64,000 bases of DNA from an uncultured Cohaesibacter sp. (GCF_963667045.1 NZ_OY762934.1:4780501-4844500), one strand, 5' to 3'. Counted from the stretch's first letter, positions 25,269-33,203 are shown. Translations and numbers: made by a program. Notes: generated from the letters alone by a model not told the origin.

Positions 25269-27410
25269 ATGGCAGTAACCAACGAAGAAAACAGATGGGA
25301 AGCCATTGGCGACGGAGAGACGACGCGATTTGTGATCAAGGCAAAGTTTGATCGCATCGCCGACATTTCCGTCTATCTTGATGGTGTGAAGGCAACAAGT
25401 GGCTTCACTGTTGAAGGTGCAGGAAATGCAACGGGTGGTGCCGTTGTTTTTGCGCAAGCGCCAGATGATGGCGTGAGTGTCATCCGGGAAATCGACCCTG
25501 CTGCTGTGCAGTTGCTTGACTTGCCGAATGCTGGTGGTGGGGCGGCTGCGCTCAATCTGATCGAACGCGGCCTTGATCGCCTTACGCTCATAGCCCAGGT
25601 GCTCAAGAACAAGGTTGAGCGGGCGCTGATTATCCCGGATGGGGTGAGCGATGATGCCGCCGCTTTCGATGCAAGGGGCTTTCGGCTTGAGAATGTGGCA
25701 TCTCCCGCAAAGGGGGGCGACGCGACAAACAAGGCTTGGGTTGAACAGGAGGTCGCCAGCCAGATCGATGAGAAGACGCTGCATGAAGCCTCCGACGGGC
25801 AGTTTGATGCAGCCGGGCGTTCCATCCGCAATCTGCCGGAACCGACACAGGAGGATGAAGCGGCCACTCTGGGGTGGGTCCTGAAGCGCTCTGCCATTGC
25901 TGGCCCTCAGGGAGAAAAAGGCCCCGATGGTGATCAGGGACCAGAAGGACCAACCGGCCCGGTCGGACCACAAGGGCCTATCGGCCCGAAGGGACCGGAA
26001 GGGGATCAGGGCGAGCAGGGGCCTATCGGCATTCAAGGCCCGCAAGGGGAACGTGGTCCGATAGGGCCGGAAGGCCCAGCCGGAGAACAAGGCCCTCAGG
26101 GGATTGTCGGACCTCAGGGACCGACTGGCCCGCGCGGGCCGGAAGGTGTTCAGGGACCGATTGGTATCCAGGGCCCCCAGGGACCTCAGGGTGCCGAAGG
26201 CCCGATGGGCGAAAGCTACGAGGTTGACAGCATGGGGCTCAGAGAGAACCGTGCTGACTATGACACCAAGCCCTACATGTGGTCCTATCTGGCGATTGAT
26301 GAAGGCAAGATCTACTGGAAGCAATCCAACGAGATTGCCCACTGGACCGATGGCATCGCGTTTGGTCGCGGCCCGACAGGCTCGCAAGGACCTCAGGGTC
26401 CGCAAGGCGTCAAAGGAGAAAAGGGCGATCTGGGGCCAGAAGGCGTTGCCGGACCTCAAGGGCCACAGGGTGTCAAGGGCGAAACCGGGCCGACAGGTCC
26501 AAGGGGGCCAGAAGGCCCGCAGGGACCGGAAGGGGCGCAGGGAGTCGTGGGTCCCAAAGGAGCGCAGGGCATTCAGGGCGTCAAGGGTGCGACCGGCCTT
26601 CAAGGCCCAATTGGTCCGAGCGGGCCAACCGGCCCTCAGGGGCCGAAAGGAGATCGCGGCGCTATCTGGCGCGGGACCTGGTCTGCGGCGACTGCTTACG
26701 TGGTCAATGATCTGGCGGAGTATGACGGGTCAACCTACATAGCGCTTGCCTCATCCGCCAACGTTGCGCCTCCGGGATCTCTTGGAACGAAATGGGCTCT
26801 CTTTGCTGAGGCCGGATCGGCCAGCAATCACACCCATGATGATCGCTACTACACCAAATCCATCTCTGACGGGCGGTTCCTTGGCAAAACAGCGACTGCC
26901 GCCAATGCGACCAAACTGGGCGGACAGTTGGCGAGCTACTTTGCGTCGGCAGCCAGCTTGTCATCCGGCTATTATAACAAGACCACATCCGATGGCCGGT
27001 TCCTCGGGAAGACGGCAAAAGCCGCTGACAGCGACAAGCTCGACGGGAAACATGCTAGTGATTTTTCCCTCTCGTCTGAATACACGTCTGCCCAGCAAAC
27101 CATTACATCTGGCGGGCTTTTAACGCTGGCGCATGGGCTTGGAGCCACACCGAAACTGGTATCAGGATATCTGGTCTGCAAAATCGCTGAGGAAGGCTAT
27201 TCAGTGGGCGACATTGTGCCAATGAATCCAAACACCTTCTCGGGTGGCGGAACATTTTCAAACGGGTATGTGGTGGTTGTCGATAGCTCCAAGCTATACG
27301 TAAAATTTTGTGTGGGGGCGGCCGTTTTCCATCCTCTTAGTTATTCGTCCGGTTCCGCAAGAACCCTAACCAACGCAAACTGGCGTCTCGTGCTACAGGC
27401 CTGGAGGTAG
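25269..27410 (+). CDS. Tail fibre with collagen-like and carbohydrate-binding-like segments
   Basis: 713 residues. Residues 1-130 resemble the T7 tail-fibre attachment domain ([20 protein letters not shown] and [10 protein letters not shown]). Gly-X-Y collagen-like blocks follow at 212-316 and 368-463, split by a 51-residue insert with Tyr and Trp. Residues about 464-516 look like a CBM5/12-type module ([20 protein letters not shown]). Next come two tail-fibre repeats ([16 protein letters not shown] and [16 protein letters not shown]) and a beta-rich knob ending RLVLQAWR. The collagen parts would form a rigid trimeric shaft; the end should bind the host surface. Confidence 0.88.
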   Translation: MAVTNEENRWEAIGDGETTRFVIKAKFDRIADISVYLDGVKATSGFTVEGAGNATGGAVVFAQAPDDGVSVIREIDPAAVQLLDLPNAGGGAAALNLIERGLDRLTLIAQVLKNKVERALIIPDGVSDDAAAFDARGFRLENVASPAKGGDATNKAWVEQEVASQIDEKTLHEASDGQFDAAGRSIRNLPEPTQEDEAATLGWVLKRSAIAGPQGEKGPDGDQGPEGPTGPVGPQGPIGPKGPEGDQGEQGPIGIQGPQGERGPIGPEGPAGEQGPQGIVGPQGPTGPRGPEGVQGPIGIQGPQGPQGAEGPMGESYEVDSMGLRENRADYDTKPYMWSYLAIDEGKIYWKQSNEIAHWTDGIAFGRGPTGSQGPQGPQGVKGEKGDLGPEGVAGPQGPQGVKGETGPTGPRGPEGPQGPEGAQGVVGPKGAQGIQGVKGATGLQGPIGPSGPTGPQGPKGDRGAIWRGTWSAATAYVVNDLAEYDGSTYIALASSANVAPPGSLGTKWALFAEAGSASNHTHDDRYYTKSISDGRFLGKTATAANATKLGGQLASYFASAASLSSGYYNKTTSDGRFLGKTAKAADSDKLDGKHASDFSLSSEYTSAQQTITSGGLLTLAHGLGATPKLVSGYLVCKIAEEGYSVGDIVPMNPNTFSGGGTFSNGYVVVVDSSKLYVKFCVGAAVFHPLSYSSGSARTLTNANWRLVLQAWR
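25902..26216 (+). repeat. Collagen-like coding repeat, block 1
   Basis: Thirty-five uninterrupted Gly-X-Y triplets inside the tail fibre, mostly GPQ, GPE, GPI, GPT and GIQ. The DNA is a 9-base-type imperfect repeat rich in GGNCC words and could recombine with block 2. Confidence 0.9.
26370..26657 (+). repeat. Collagen-like coding repeat, block 2
   Basis: Thirty-two Gly-X-Y triplets, richer in Lys (GVK, GEK, GPK) and Gln than block 1, ending GDR just before the Trp-rich binding module. Confidence 0.9.
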
Positions 27411-27414
27411 GAGG

Positions 27415-27861
27415 ATGACTGAACAGATTACGAAACACTATGTCACTCTCGACGGTGTCTATTTAGGAGGTTTCGCGGGAGCAGAGCCTCCGGATGGTGC
27501 TATTGAAGTTGCCTTGGCTCCAACATCAGCACTTCAAATCTGGGACTTTGAACTGGGTGAGTGGGCGGAAGCTTCCTCATCCTCGCCAACAGAAGCTGAC
27601 TATGAGGCATCAATCCAGTCGATGCTCGATACAGCGGCCACTGAGCGCCGGTATTCGAACGGGGCGACAATGGCCACTTACGTCAACTCAACGAATGCGA
27701 CCTGGGCGGCGGAAGCACAAGCCTTTGTCCAATGGCGTGATGCCGTTTGGCTCTACGCCTACGCCCAGCTCGATGCCGTAATGGCAGGGGAGCGGGAACA
27801 GCCGACCATAGAGGCTCTCATCGCAGAGTTGCCCGCCCCAGACTGGCCGGACGCGGCCTAA
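27415..27861 (+). CDS. Tail fibre accessory or assembly protein
   Basis: 148 residues directly after the fibre gene. N-terminal YVTLDGVYLGGFAGAEPPDG and C-terminal QFVQWRDAVWLYAYAQLDAV resemble tail-fibre assembly or accessory proteins of alphaproteobacterial prophages. Likely helps fold or attach the fibre. The assignment rests on position and weak motif similarity. A terminator follows. Confidence 0.6.
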   Translation: MTEQITKHYVTLDGVYLGGFAGAEPPDGAIEVALAPTSALQIWDFELGEWAEASSSSPTEADYEASIQSMLDTAATERRYSNGATMATYVNSTNATWAAEAQAFVQWRDAVWLYAYAQLDAVMAGEREQPTIEALIAELPAPDWPDAA

Positions 27862-27887
27862 ATCCAACCACAATCTGAACTGATCGG

Positions 27888-27909
27888 GCTGCCGTAAGGC
27901 GGCTTTTTT
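27888..27909 (+). terminator. Terminator after tail genes
   Basis: GCTGCC (27888-27893), loop GTAA, GGCGGC (27898-27903, one G-T pair) and six T. Confidence 0.8.
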
Positions 27910-27953
27910 ATTGGCTGGCTCATTTGAGCCGGCCATTTTTATGGAGAAAGAGA

Positions 27954-28628
27954 ATGCGAAGCATCAATGAACTGATTTGGCATTGCACGGCCACCCCGGA
28001 AGGGCGGGAAGTTTCCGTTGCCGAGATTGACCGCTGGCACAAGCAGCGCGGCTGGAACGGGATCGGCTATCACAAGGTGGTGCACCTTGACGGCTCGGTC
28101 TCAAACGGTCGACCGATCGCGACCATGGGGGCGCACGTCAAGGGGCACAATCGCGGCACCATCGGCTATGTCTATGTCGGTGGACTGGACAAGAGCGGCA
28201 ACCCCAAGGACACGCGCACGGACGCCCAGAAGGCAACCATGATCCGGCTTTCGCAAGAGGCGGTTCGAGACTATGGCATCAAGAAGATTTCCGGGCACCG
28301 GGACTATGCTGCCAAGGCATGCCCCTGTTTTGATGCATCTGGTGAATATCGCTGGATCGTAACCGGTATGCCTTCTCGGGATCCTGTTCGGCTCATGAAG
28401 TCTCGCACGGCTGTCGGATCGACCGTGGCCGCTGCTGCTGGTGTCGGTACTGCCGTGGAAGCCACACAGGACGCAATTTCCGGCACGCAGGACGGCTTGC
28501 AGACAATTTCCCTAGGCGGAGTGCTCCCGATGCTAATCGGGTTGCTGGCGGTCTTTGGGGCGCTTCTGGCGCTCTATGCTCGTTGGGATGATGCAGGGCG
28601 CCCGGGCTTCAAGGAAATGTTCTCTTGA
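27954..28628 (+). CDS. Endolysin: T7-lysozyme-type N-acetylmuramoyl-L-alanine amidase with C-terminal membrane anchor
   Basis: 224 residues from ATG 27954 with a GGAGAAAG ribosome site. Zinc ligands match T7 lysozyme: His10 (IWHCTAT), His115 and Cys123 (GHRD and KACPCFD), with catalytic Tyr39 (GYH) and Lys121. The catalytic domain ends near residue 140. Unusually, residues about 188-208 form a membrane helix (GVLPMLIGLLAVFGALLALY), so the enzyme may be tethered to the inner membrane. It is followed by overlapping spanin genes (TTGA overlap). Confidence 0.9.
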   Translation: MRSINELIWHCTATPEGREVSVAEIDRWHKQRGWNGIGYHKVVHLDGSVSNGRPIATMGAHVKGHNRGTIGYVYVGGLDKSGNPKDTRTDAQKATMIRLSQEAVRDYGIKKISGHRDYAAKACPCFDASGEYRWIVTGMPSRDPVRLMKSRTAVGSTVAAAAGVGTAVEATQDAISGTQDGLQTISLGGVLPMLIGLLAVFGALLALYARWDDAGRPGFKEMFS

Positions 28629-28873
28629 TCAGGCTGGTTGCCTGGCTGGCAGGTTCGAAGGCGGGGCGGTGGGTTTCTATCGCCCTGCTTGTCATAGCGT
28701 CTCTGTCTGTCTTTGCTGCCCGGTTCTACGCCAAGGGCAAAGAGGCAGAGCAAGCCAAACGGACACAAGAGGCCCTCAAGCGCCTCAGGGAAAGGATGAA
28801 AAGCGATGAGGCTATTGCTCGCATGTCTGCTACTGAGCGCCGTCGCCGCCTGTCAGACGACTGGAGCCAATAA
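28625..28873 (+). CDS. Inner-membrane spanin (Rz-like)
   Basis: 82 residues with TTG start overlapping the endolysin stop. One N-terminal membrane helix (about 16-33, WVSIALLVIASLSVFAA) and a charged periplasmic helix (AEQAKRTQEALKRLRERM) give the i-spanin topology. The o-spanin gene begins inside it in another frame. Together they fuse inner and outer membranes at the end of lysis. Confidence 0.75.
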   Translation: MIRLVAWLAGSKAGRWVSIALLVIASLSVFAARFYAKGKEAEQAKRTQEALKRLRERMKSDEAIARMSATERRRRLSDDWSQ

Positions 28874-28997
28874 ATGCGACGGCTGGAAAGCGATCCATCC
28901 GACAAAGCACGATGCCCGGATTATCTCGGACAGCCTCGTGCAGCAGATCCTTGAACACAACAAGAATGGTCTGGATTGCGGATGGGGCAGAAAATGA
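28806..28997 (+). CDS. Outer-membrane spanin lipoprotein (Rz1-like)
   Basis: 63 residues, embedded +1 relative to the Rz-like gene over 68 bases. Signal sequence with lipobox VAAC (Cys16) followed by QTTGANKCDGWKAIHPTKHD, a form common in prophages. ISDSLVQQILEHNKNG is also conserved in the family. It would be lipidated and placed in the outer membrane, contacting the i-spanin. Confidence 0.8.
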   Translation: MRLLLACLLLSAVAACQTTGANKCDGWKAIHPTKHDARIISDSLVQQILEHNKNGLDCGWGRK

Positions 28998-29131
28998 AGC
29001 CGGACCTTGCCGTAATGCCGCTTCGGTGGCGTGGCCCTGGAGCGCCTTGGAGAATGGGGCGCTCCCTCTCTCTCAACCCGATGAACAGATTTGCCAAAAG
29101 AGTGGAGAAGGCATGTGATCAACAAGAATGA
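28994..29131 (+). CDS. Possible 45-residue basic protein in lysis operon
   Basis: ATG 28994 overlaps the Rz1-like stop (ATGA), giving 45 codons to TGA 29129-29131, which runs 17 bases into the next gene. Product is Arg/Pro-rich, then NRFAKRVEKACDQQE. Reality rests on translational coupling only. Confidence 0.35.
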   Translation: MKPDLAVMPLRWRGPGAPWRMGRSLSLNPMNRFAKRVEKACDQQE

Positions 29132-29333
29132 ACTGCCTACTGTGAGCGTCGTCGGTGGCGCCTGGCTGGTGGATTGGTGGCAACACTGGATAGAGCCCGG
29201 ATTGCAGCATCTGCTGCTGGTCATCACTGTTCTGACGGCCTGCGTATTGCTGGCAAGAAACGTGCTGGATCTGATGGTAAAGGTCAGGGATTGGCGGGAA
29301 CGCCGGAGAGGAGGCTTGCCTGAGCGTTTTTGA
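29115..29333 (+). CDS. Small membrane protein at end of lysis module, holin candidate
   Basis: 72 residues with GTG 29115 preceded by GGAGAAGG. One membrane segment (about 32-51, LLLVITVLTACVLLARNVLD) with an amphipathic Trp-rich part before it and a strongly basic C-terminus (KVRDWRERRRGG). This organisation and position suit a single-pass holin or regulator, although no family is recognised. An upstream in-frame start at 29091 lacks a ribosome site. Confidence 0.5.
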   Translation: MINKNELPTVSVVGGAWLVDWWQHWIEPGLQHLLLVITVLTACVLLARNVLDLMVKVRDWRERRRGGLPERF

Positions 29334-29419
29334 TCAAGTTTCCGCTTTGTTGTTGCAGAGATGTCAAACTACCCGGACAACTCAGCAGACTAGTGGATAA
29401 AAGTAAAACATATCTGGCC

Positions 29420-29965
29420 TTATGAGCCCAGCGTGGCCCGTATGTCGTTCATGCTTATGTAGACACGGTTAGTGTTGTCCGGGTCGTTCATTGGCTGAAA
29501 CCCGAGGCTCTCATAAAACGCTAAACGGCGTTCGAAGTTCTCATCTTGCAAGACGTCTAGAACAGTGGCCATAGAGCCGACCTTCTCGGATATCTCCATT
29601 GCCTGTCGTAGTGCGTGGATCATGAGAGCCCTTCCTATTCCTTTGGCCTGTAGACGTTTATGCACTGCGACAGCTTTTATGTAAGTAGCAGGGATGGTCT
29701 GTGGTGGTCGCGGTCGTTTAGGAGTCTCGATGTGGTTGGGACTAACTGCAAACGCATTTAGGGTGTAGAAGCCGATTACCTCTTTCTGCCCTTTCTCAGT
29801 CACCATGAACGCTGTGAGGTATCCAGTCTTGATATGATCGGTCAGTGCTTCTTTGAGAAATTTGTCAATTGGCTCAAAGCCACATGAAAAAGCGCTGCGG
29901 TTATGCAGCGCTTTGTCGAATTGGGAGATTGTCAGTTCAGCCGCTTTGACTTGTGTTTCAGGCAT
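29420..29965 (-). CDS. TacT/AtaT-type GNAT acetyltransferase toxin
   Basis: 181 residues. GNAT fold with acetyl-CoA loop RLQAKGIGRALMIHAL (about residues 104-119) and AFYESLGF near the C-terminus, as in toxins that acetylate aminoacyl-tRNA. N-terminal part CGFEPIDKFLKE is typical of these toxins. It is downstream of and overlaps (8 bases) the DUF1778-type antitoxin gene. Likely a plasmid/prophage-style stability or phage-defence module. The pair is transcribed opposite to the late genes. Confidence 0.88.
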   Translation of the reverse strand: MPETQVKAAELTISQFDKALHNRSAFSCGFEPIDKFLKEALTDHIKTGYLTAFMVTEKGQKEVIGFYTLNAFAVSPNHIETPKRPRPPQTIPATYIKAVAVHKRLQAKGIGRALMIHALRQAMEISEKVGSMATVLDVLQDENFERRLAFYESLGFQPMNDPDNTNRVYISMNDIRATLGS

Positions 29966-30263
29966 CCTTCAGGATACCCTCCGCTTGAACAGCAGCTTTG
30001 GCCAAGCCCGGAATAACTTTGCCTGACGCCGAAACGGTGCTCTTGAATGCTTCGAAAGCTTCTACAGGCAAAAGCGCCATCGTTGAACGCCGTTCCACTT
30101 CGCTTACTTGTAGGAGCGCAGCCTGACGGATGAAGTCAGCTTCGTTCAAGCCAACGGATGCGGCTGCAGCTTTTATACGGCTTTCGTCACTTGGGCGCAT
30201 ACGAATTTCTTTGCGGGCAGTCATACGTTCGCCTGTATCCACGGGTTCAATCATCGCAAACAT
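29958..30263 (-). CDS. DUF1778 (TacA-like) antitoxin
   Basis: 101 residues. Ribbon-helix-helix region KEIRMRPSDESRIKAAAASV then NEADFIRQAALLQ, followed by a C-terminal toxin-neutralising tail (EAFEAFKSTVSASGK). ATG 30263 has a good AAGGA site; ATG 30224 is the usual start position in the family and is an alternative. Would autorepress via the palindrome at 30287. Confidence 0.88.
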   Translation of the reverse strand: MFAMIEPVDTGERMTARKEIRMRPSDESRIKAAAASVGLNEADFIRQAALLQVSEVERRSTMALLPVEAFEAFKSTVSASGKVIPGLAKAAVQAEGILKDA

Positions 30264-30286
30264 CGGTTAATTCCTTTCCCTCGTGA

Positions 30287-30300
30287 ACGTATATGTACGT
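30287..30300 (-). promoter_or_regulatory. Operator of toxin-antitoxin operon
   Basis: Perfect inverted repeat ACGTA-TATG-TACGT 24 bases before the antitoxin ATG, suitable for ribbon-helix-helix binding. Confidence 0.5.
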
Positions 30301-31048
30301 CTTTTCGCCGTACAAATCAAGTTAATCATGGTCGCCATCGTAATCATGCCAACTATGGTCGTCACGCCATGATGATTATCATCATGAAATGAAAATCAAT
30401 ATCAGATACTTAAATCTTGACGACGGCAAAACCGGAGCGAGTTGTCCGTTTCTCAGAAGGCTTCCTCAAAACCAGCCTCTTGAAAACCGAAAGCTTCCAC
30501 GACTTTCTAGAGGTCGTCTGAAGGAGCGATCTTTCGCTGCTGTCTGACCAACGTCCACCTTGGGCTCCGAGCAGTCTGATGCAGCGCGTCACGAAATGCC
30601 AGCAATCTTGGTCGGCGATTTGCAATCGCGGCCCAAAGCTGTCGTTCGCGAGCGGATCTATGCGGCAAGCCCGCTTCCCCATTGCTGTCATTCGAATGAA
30701 GCGCAGCATTCTCAGCCATCAGACGACGGGTGAGCGGACAAAGCAGGCATACGTGGCTGTCCCTCAAGGAGAGGCTGTAAAGCACAGCCCTCAAAAGTCT
30801 GGCGCTACCTTGCGACAGGCAACGATATTTGCTCTGGACACTCTGATTGCCTTTAGCAAGAATGCGCATGAAGAGAGCTATTTTGGAGACATCTCTTCAA
30901 GCGAAGAGAAGGTGTGCAAAATGGGCTTCAAGACCCTTGGAGGGAATTATGTGGAGTAGATGTGAAGGCGCTTTGCACATTAAGGAGGACCTTCTTTTGG
31001 ATATTAAAAGAAGCAAATTTTATAATAAATTTATCTGGAGTTTAGATT
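30301..31048. other. Accessory stretch without a confident gene
   Basis: A plus-strand frame 30579-30959 (126 residues, starting MQRVTKCQQSWSAICNRGPK) is open but has no convincing ribosome site or family. Overlapping minus frames at 30410-30709 and 30507-30869 are equally open, so none is called. It contains the palindrome at 30577 that recurs at 32327. The last 67 bases before 31049 align in length and partly in sequence with the leader of the second small membrane-protein gene. Confidence 0.4.
30577..30591. repeat. Palindromic word, copy 1
   Basis: TGATGC-AGC-GCGTCA, one mismatch from a perfect inverted repeat, and 14 of 15 bases identical to the copy at 32327. Similarity continues to the right for about 45 bases with gaps. 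Confidence 0.6.
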
Positions 31049-31228
31049 GTGAACAGTAATACTCCATTTCTTTACTTTATAAAAATATTGCAATACATCC
31101 TTCACAGTATTGATTTTAAAGACAATTACACTTTAAAATTTATTGTTAATATGATTTTTGTCTTTATTGTATTGGCTATCTGCATATTTTATATGTATTT
31201 AAAATTAAAAATGAGAAATCAAATATAA
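31049..31228 (+). CDS. Small membrane protein, copy A (59 residues)
   Basis: GTG start at 31049 with GGAG 9-10 bases upstream (31037-31040). AT-rich 59-residue product with one long hydrophobic segment (about 31-52, FIVNMIFVFIVLAICIFYMY) and a basic end KLKMRNQI. It matches the gene at 32548 at 27 of 59 positions with no gap and with an identical C-terminal KMRNQI. Composition is much more AT-rich than the prophage core, suggesting recent transfer. Function unknown; topology would suit a small membrane-active peptide or a regulator of a larger membrane protein. Confidence 0.6.
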   Translation: MNSNTPFLYFIKILQYILHSIDFKDNYTLKFIVNMIFVFIVLAICIFYMYLKLKMRNQI

Positions 31229-31242
31229 ATTAAGAGGCTGTT

Positions 31243-31338
31243 ATGGTAATATATACAATATTTGGTGAATTTTTCTCTATTCTATCGAAATCCAGTGATC
31301 CAGTTGGAATGACTGTTCAGATCAACAAGACAATATAA
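31243..31338 (+). CDS. Possible 31-residue peptide after copy A
   Basis: ATG 31243 with AAGAGG 5 bases before it, 14 bases after the copy A stop. Product MVIYTIFGEFFSILSKSSDP and onward to TAA 31336-31338. A half-hydrophobic peptide possibly co-translated with copy A; no counterpart follows copy B. Confidence 0.3.
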   Translation: MVIYTIFGEFFSILSKSSDPVGMTVQINKTI

Positions 31339-31404
31339 CTGATCAAATGTAAGGCTCGCAACCGCTAGGCCAACCACTTATAGAGACAAATAACCTTGTT
31401 TTTA

Positions 31405-32025
31405 TCAGCCATGATGGCCTCCTGGTAAAAAAGCCAACTTCATGATGCCGACCAAGATCGAGAACAAAAACCTAGTGGAAGTATATGCGCAGAGAGATAA
31501 AAATATTGGAGAGAGAGGCCAAAGAAATACTCTCATATTCCCTGGATATCGTGGATCAATATCGAAGTAAGAAAAAATGAAAAAAAAGTAAAATAAAGTA
31601 AAAACTACAACCATTGTAAACAATAAATGGGTGGGGGTTCTTCTTTTGCTTACACTTTCGCAAAGCCTTTTTGCCACGACAGTCTTCCAATAAGCTACTG
31701 CTAGCAAAATGAGGAATACAGGTAAGAGGGATGCGCAAGACAGAATGGTTGCCGAATAGATCAGATGAGAATGGTGATCATAATTCTCCAGAAGCTGAAT
31801 ACGGGGCGCAAAAATAGTGCAGTTTTCAGCAATCCAATCTGATACTTTCTGAAGTTTCGGTCCCAATATCCATGCATAAATGTAGGAGCACACAATCAAA
31901 GAGAACCACCCCACGACCCAGAAAAAATCGTCAAGCTTATCGAATTGCTTGGATTCGCCCCTTCGCATCGAACGGGCACCATCACCCCATTTTATTGCTG
32001 CTTCTTGAAACTTAGACACTGGCAA
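31405..32025 (-). CDS. Hypothetical multi-pass membrane protein
   Basis: 206 residues. About four membrane segments: near 34-54 (FFWVVGWFSLIVCSYIYAWI), 91-111 (ATILSCASLLPVFLILLAV), 135-153 (FTMVVVFTLFYFFFIFSYF) and 166-190. N-terminal 30 residues are soluble and basic. AT-rich and without recognised family. It lies between the two copies of the 59-residue protein, on the other strand, so the three may form one accessory unit. Confidence 0.6.
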   Translation of the reverse strand: MPVSKFQEAAIKWGDGARSMRRGESKQFDKLDDFFWVVGWFSLIVCSYIYAWILGPKLQKVSDWIAENCTIFAPRIQLLENYDHHSHLIYSATILSCASLLPVFLILLAVAYWKTVVAKRLCESVSKRRTPTHLLFTMVVVFTLFYFFFIFSYFDIDPRYPGNMRVFLWPLSPIFLSLCAYTSTRFLFSILVGIMKLAFLPGGHHG

Positions 32026-32547
32026 ATATCCTCGATAAGTATTTCAGACTTCGACGATCTTGGCCCGTCGGGTCATACTGTCTACGCCTGAAATTAAGCG
32101 TTCCGCTGGACCGGCATTATTTTTGCGTGAGTAGCAAGGAACCCAACCTCCACGCCATGATTGAACCCAATCTGGCTAGGCAATCTTATTTGTTGTAAAA
32201 TTTTAATGCGTATTAATGGTTGAATAACTCAATCAACCTCACTCTACAACACGAGGTTTAGTATGCAGAGCAGTTTGCCAATAAACCCGTTGATTACCGA
32301 TGTCCCTGCTCAGAGGCGGAGTGGTTTGATGCAGCGCATCACCAATTGAAAACGGTCAGCCATGCAAGCGAATAGAAGTTTCGGCCCATCGCCCCACCAT
32401 TTCCAATGTCGAGTTTGGGCTCGAACCGGACATAGGCAAGGCACTAAGCAATAATCTGATCGAATTGGCACCAAGCACGTCAAGAAAGATTTTCTTTCGG
32501 ATCTTTTCAGAATCAAGATAATAATTATTCCATCTAGGGTGTATACT
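32026..32547. other. AT-rich spacer without a confident gene
   Basis: Upstream region of the membrane-protein gene (minus) and leader of copy B (plus). It holds the second palindrome copy and a 66-base leader before 32548 resembling that of copy A (AAGAAAGATTTTCTTTCGGA against AAGGAGGACCTTCTTTTGGA). No gene supported. Confidence 0.4.
32327..32341. repeat. Palindromic word, copy 2
   Basis: TGATGC-AGC-GCATCA, a perfect inverted repeat with a 3-base centre, 207 bases before the copy B membrane-protein gene; copy 1 is 458 bases before copy A. Confidence 0.6.
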
Positions 32548-32727
32548 ATGAGAAGTAGTAGTCCGCATTTGTTTATCGTTAAAATAATTATGCACTTTGT
32601 GGAAAGTATTAATTTTGGAGACAAGTATACGATGAAACTTATTTTTTTAATTTTTGCCGCAGCTGTTATAATAACAATAGGAATATTCTACAGTTATTTA
32701 ATTTTAAAAATGAGAAACCAGATATAA
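32548..32727 (+). CDS. Small membrane protein, copy B (59 residues)
   Basis: ATG 32548, 59 residues exactly as copy A, with TAGGG about 8 bases before it. One hydrophobic segment (about 31-52, LIFLIFAAAVIITIGIFYSY) then LILKMRNQI. Shared residues include SxxP near the start, SI.F.D.YT.K.I in the middle and FY.YL.LKMRNQI at the end. The divergence (about 46% identity) shows two old copies kept under constraint rather than a fresh duplication. Function unknown. Confidence 0.65.
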   Translation: MRSSSPHLFIVKIIMHFVESINFGDKYTMKLIFLIFAAAVIITIGIFYSYLILKMRNQI

Positions 32728-33171
32728 AAGTCTCAACATTGCCCTCAACATTCTTAATTCGAGAGCATAGGCATCGTCCCACAGCATCATGTGCATCCAA
32801 CCATCTCATCGCTCAAGGCAGGCAAAGGCCTCTGTTAAAAAGGGCATCTAGCACTAAAGCAATAGCTCTACGTCCGATGGCCATACCGCCCGAACGGGCC
32901 GTGATGGACAGGACGAGCTTCGAGAACCTTCGAATGTCCGCTTCCACCTGCAGCACCACAGATCTCGCACCTGCAGCAAATGGCAACTTCCCGCCCCGTT
33001 AGCCAGACACGCACTCAGTAGCCACTAAATTGTGGCGTTGCTGCCAAGGTCCGAAATGTCCGCATAGTGTGAATTCGAAGATGGAGCAGTGGATTCTCAA
33101 CTTCGGCGCCAATCAGCATTCCCTAACTGTTTTGACAAAGGAAAATTTTTGATTTTTCCGCACCAACTTGC
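32728..33171. other. No supported gene; probable degenerate sequence
   Basis: A plus frame 32739-33002 is open but lacks a ribosome site and has no recognised family. The stretch is GC-richer than its left side and may be remnant mobile-element DNA. A short inverted repeat GGAAAA (33140-33145) with TTTTCC (33154-33159) lies close to the att-like site. Confidence 0.4.
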
Positions 33172-33203
33172 GTATCAAAATGAGTATCAAAATGGGTATC
33201 ATT
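33172..33203. repeat. Direct repeats, possible integrase arm sites
   Basis: GTATCAAAATGA, GTATCAAAATGG and GTATCATT in tandem with a 12-base period, 50 bases before the tRNA 3' fragment. Short direct repeats beside an attachment core are typical arm-type binding sites for tyrosine integrases. Confidence 0.5.

Noticed and set aside
25185-26603. Antisense frame opposite the collagen-like repeats
   Set aside because: Repeats of Arg, Leu, Ala and Phe are the mirror of Gly-Pro codons, not a real repeat protein.
25902-26657. Short regular repeats that might look like a CRISPR or satellite array
   Set aside because: Period follows Gly-X-Y codons within one frame; there are no equal-length unique spacers. 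No CRISPR array was seen in the window.
30287-30300. Operator of a diversity-generating or reverse-transcriptase element
   Set aside because: BPP-1-like capsid genes prompted a search for a reverse transcriptase and template/variable repeats near the fibre gene; none was found. The palindrome fits the toxin-antitoxin operon.
30579-30959. 126-residue plus-strand frame before copy A
   Set aside because: No convincing ribosome site, composition unlike the prophage genes, and equally long frames on the opposite strand; left as unresolved rather than called.
32739-33002. 87-residue frame that could be a transposase remnant
   Set aside because: No recognisable DDE or HTH motif and no terminal inverted repeats; not enough to call an insertion sequence.
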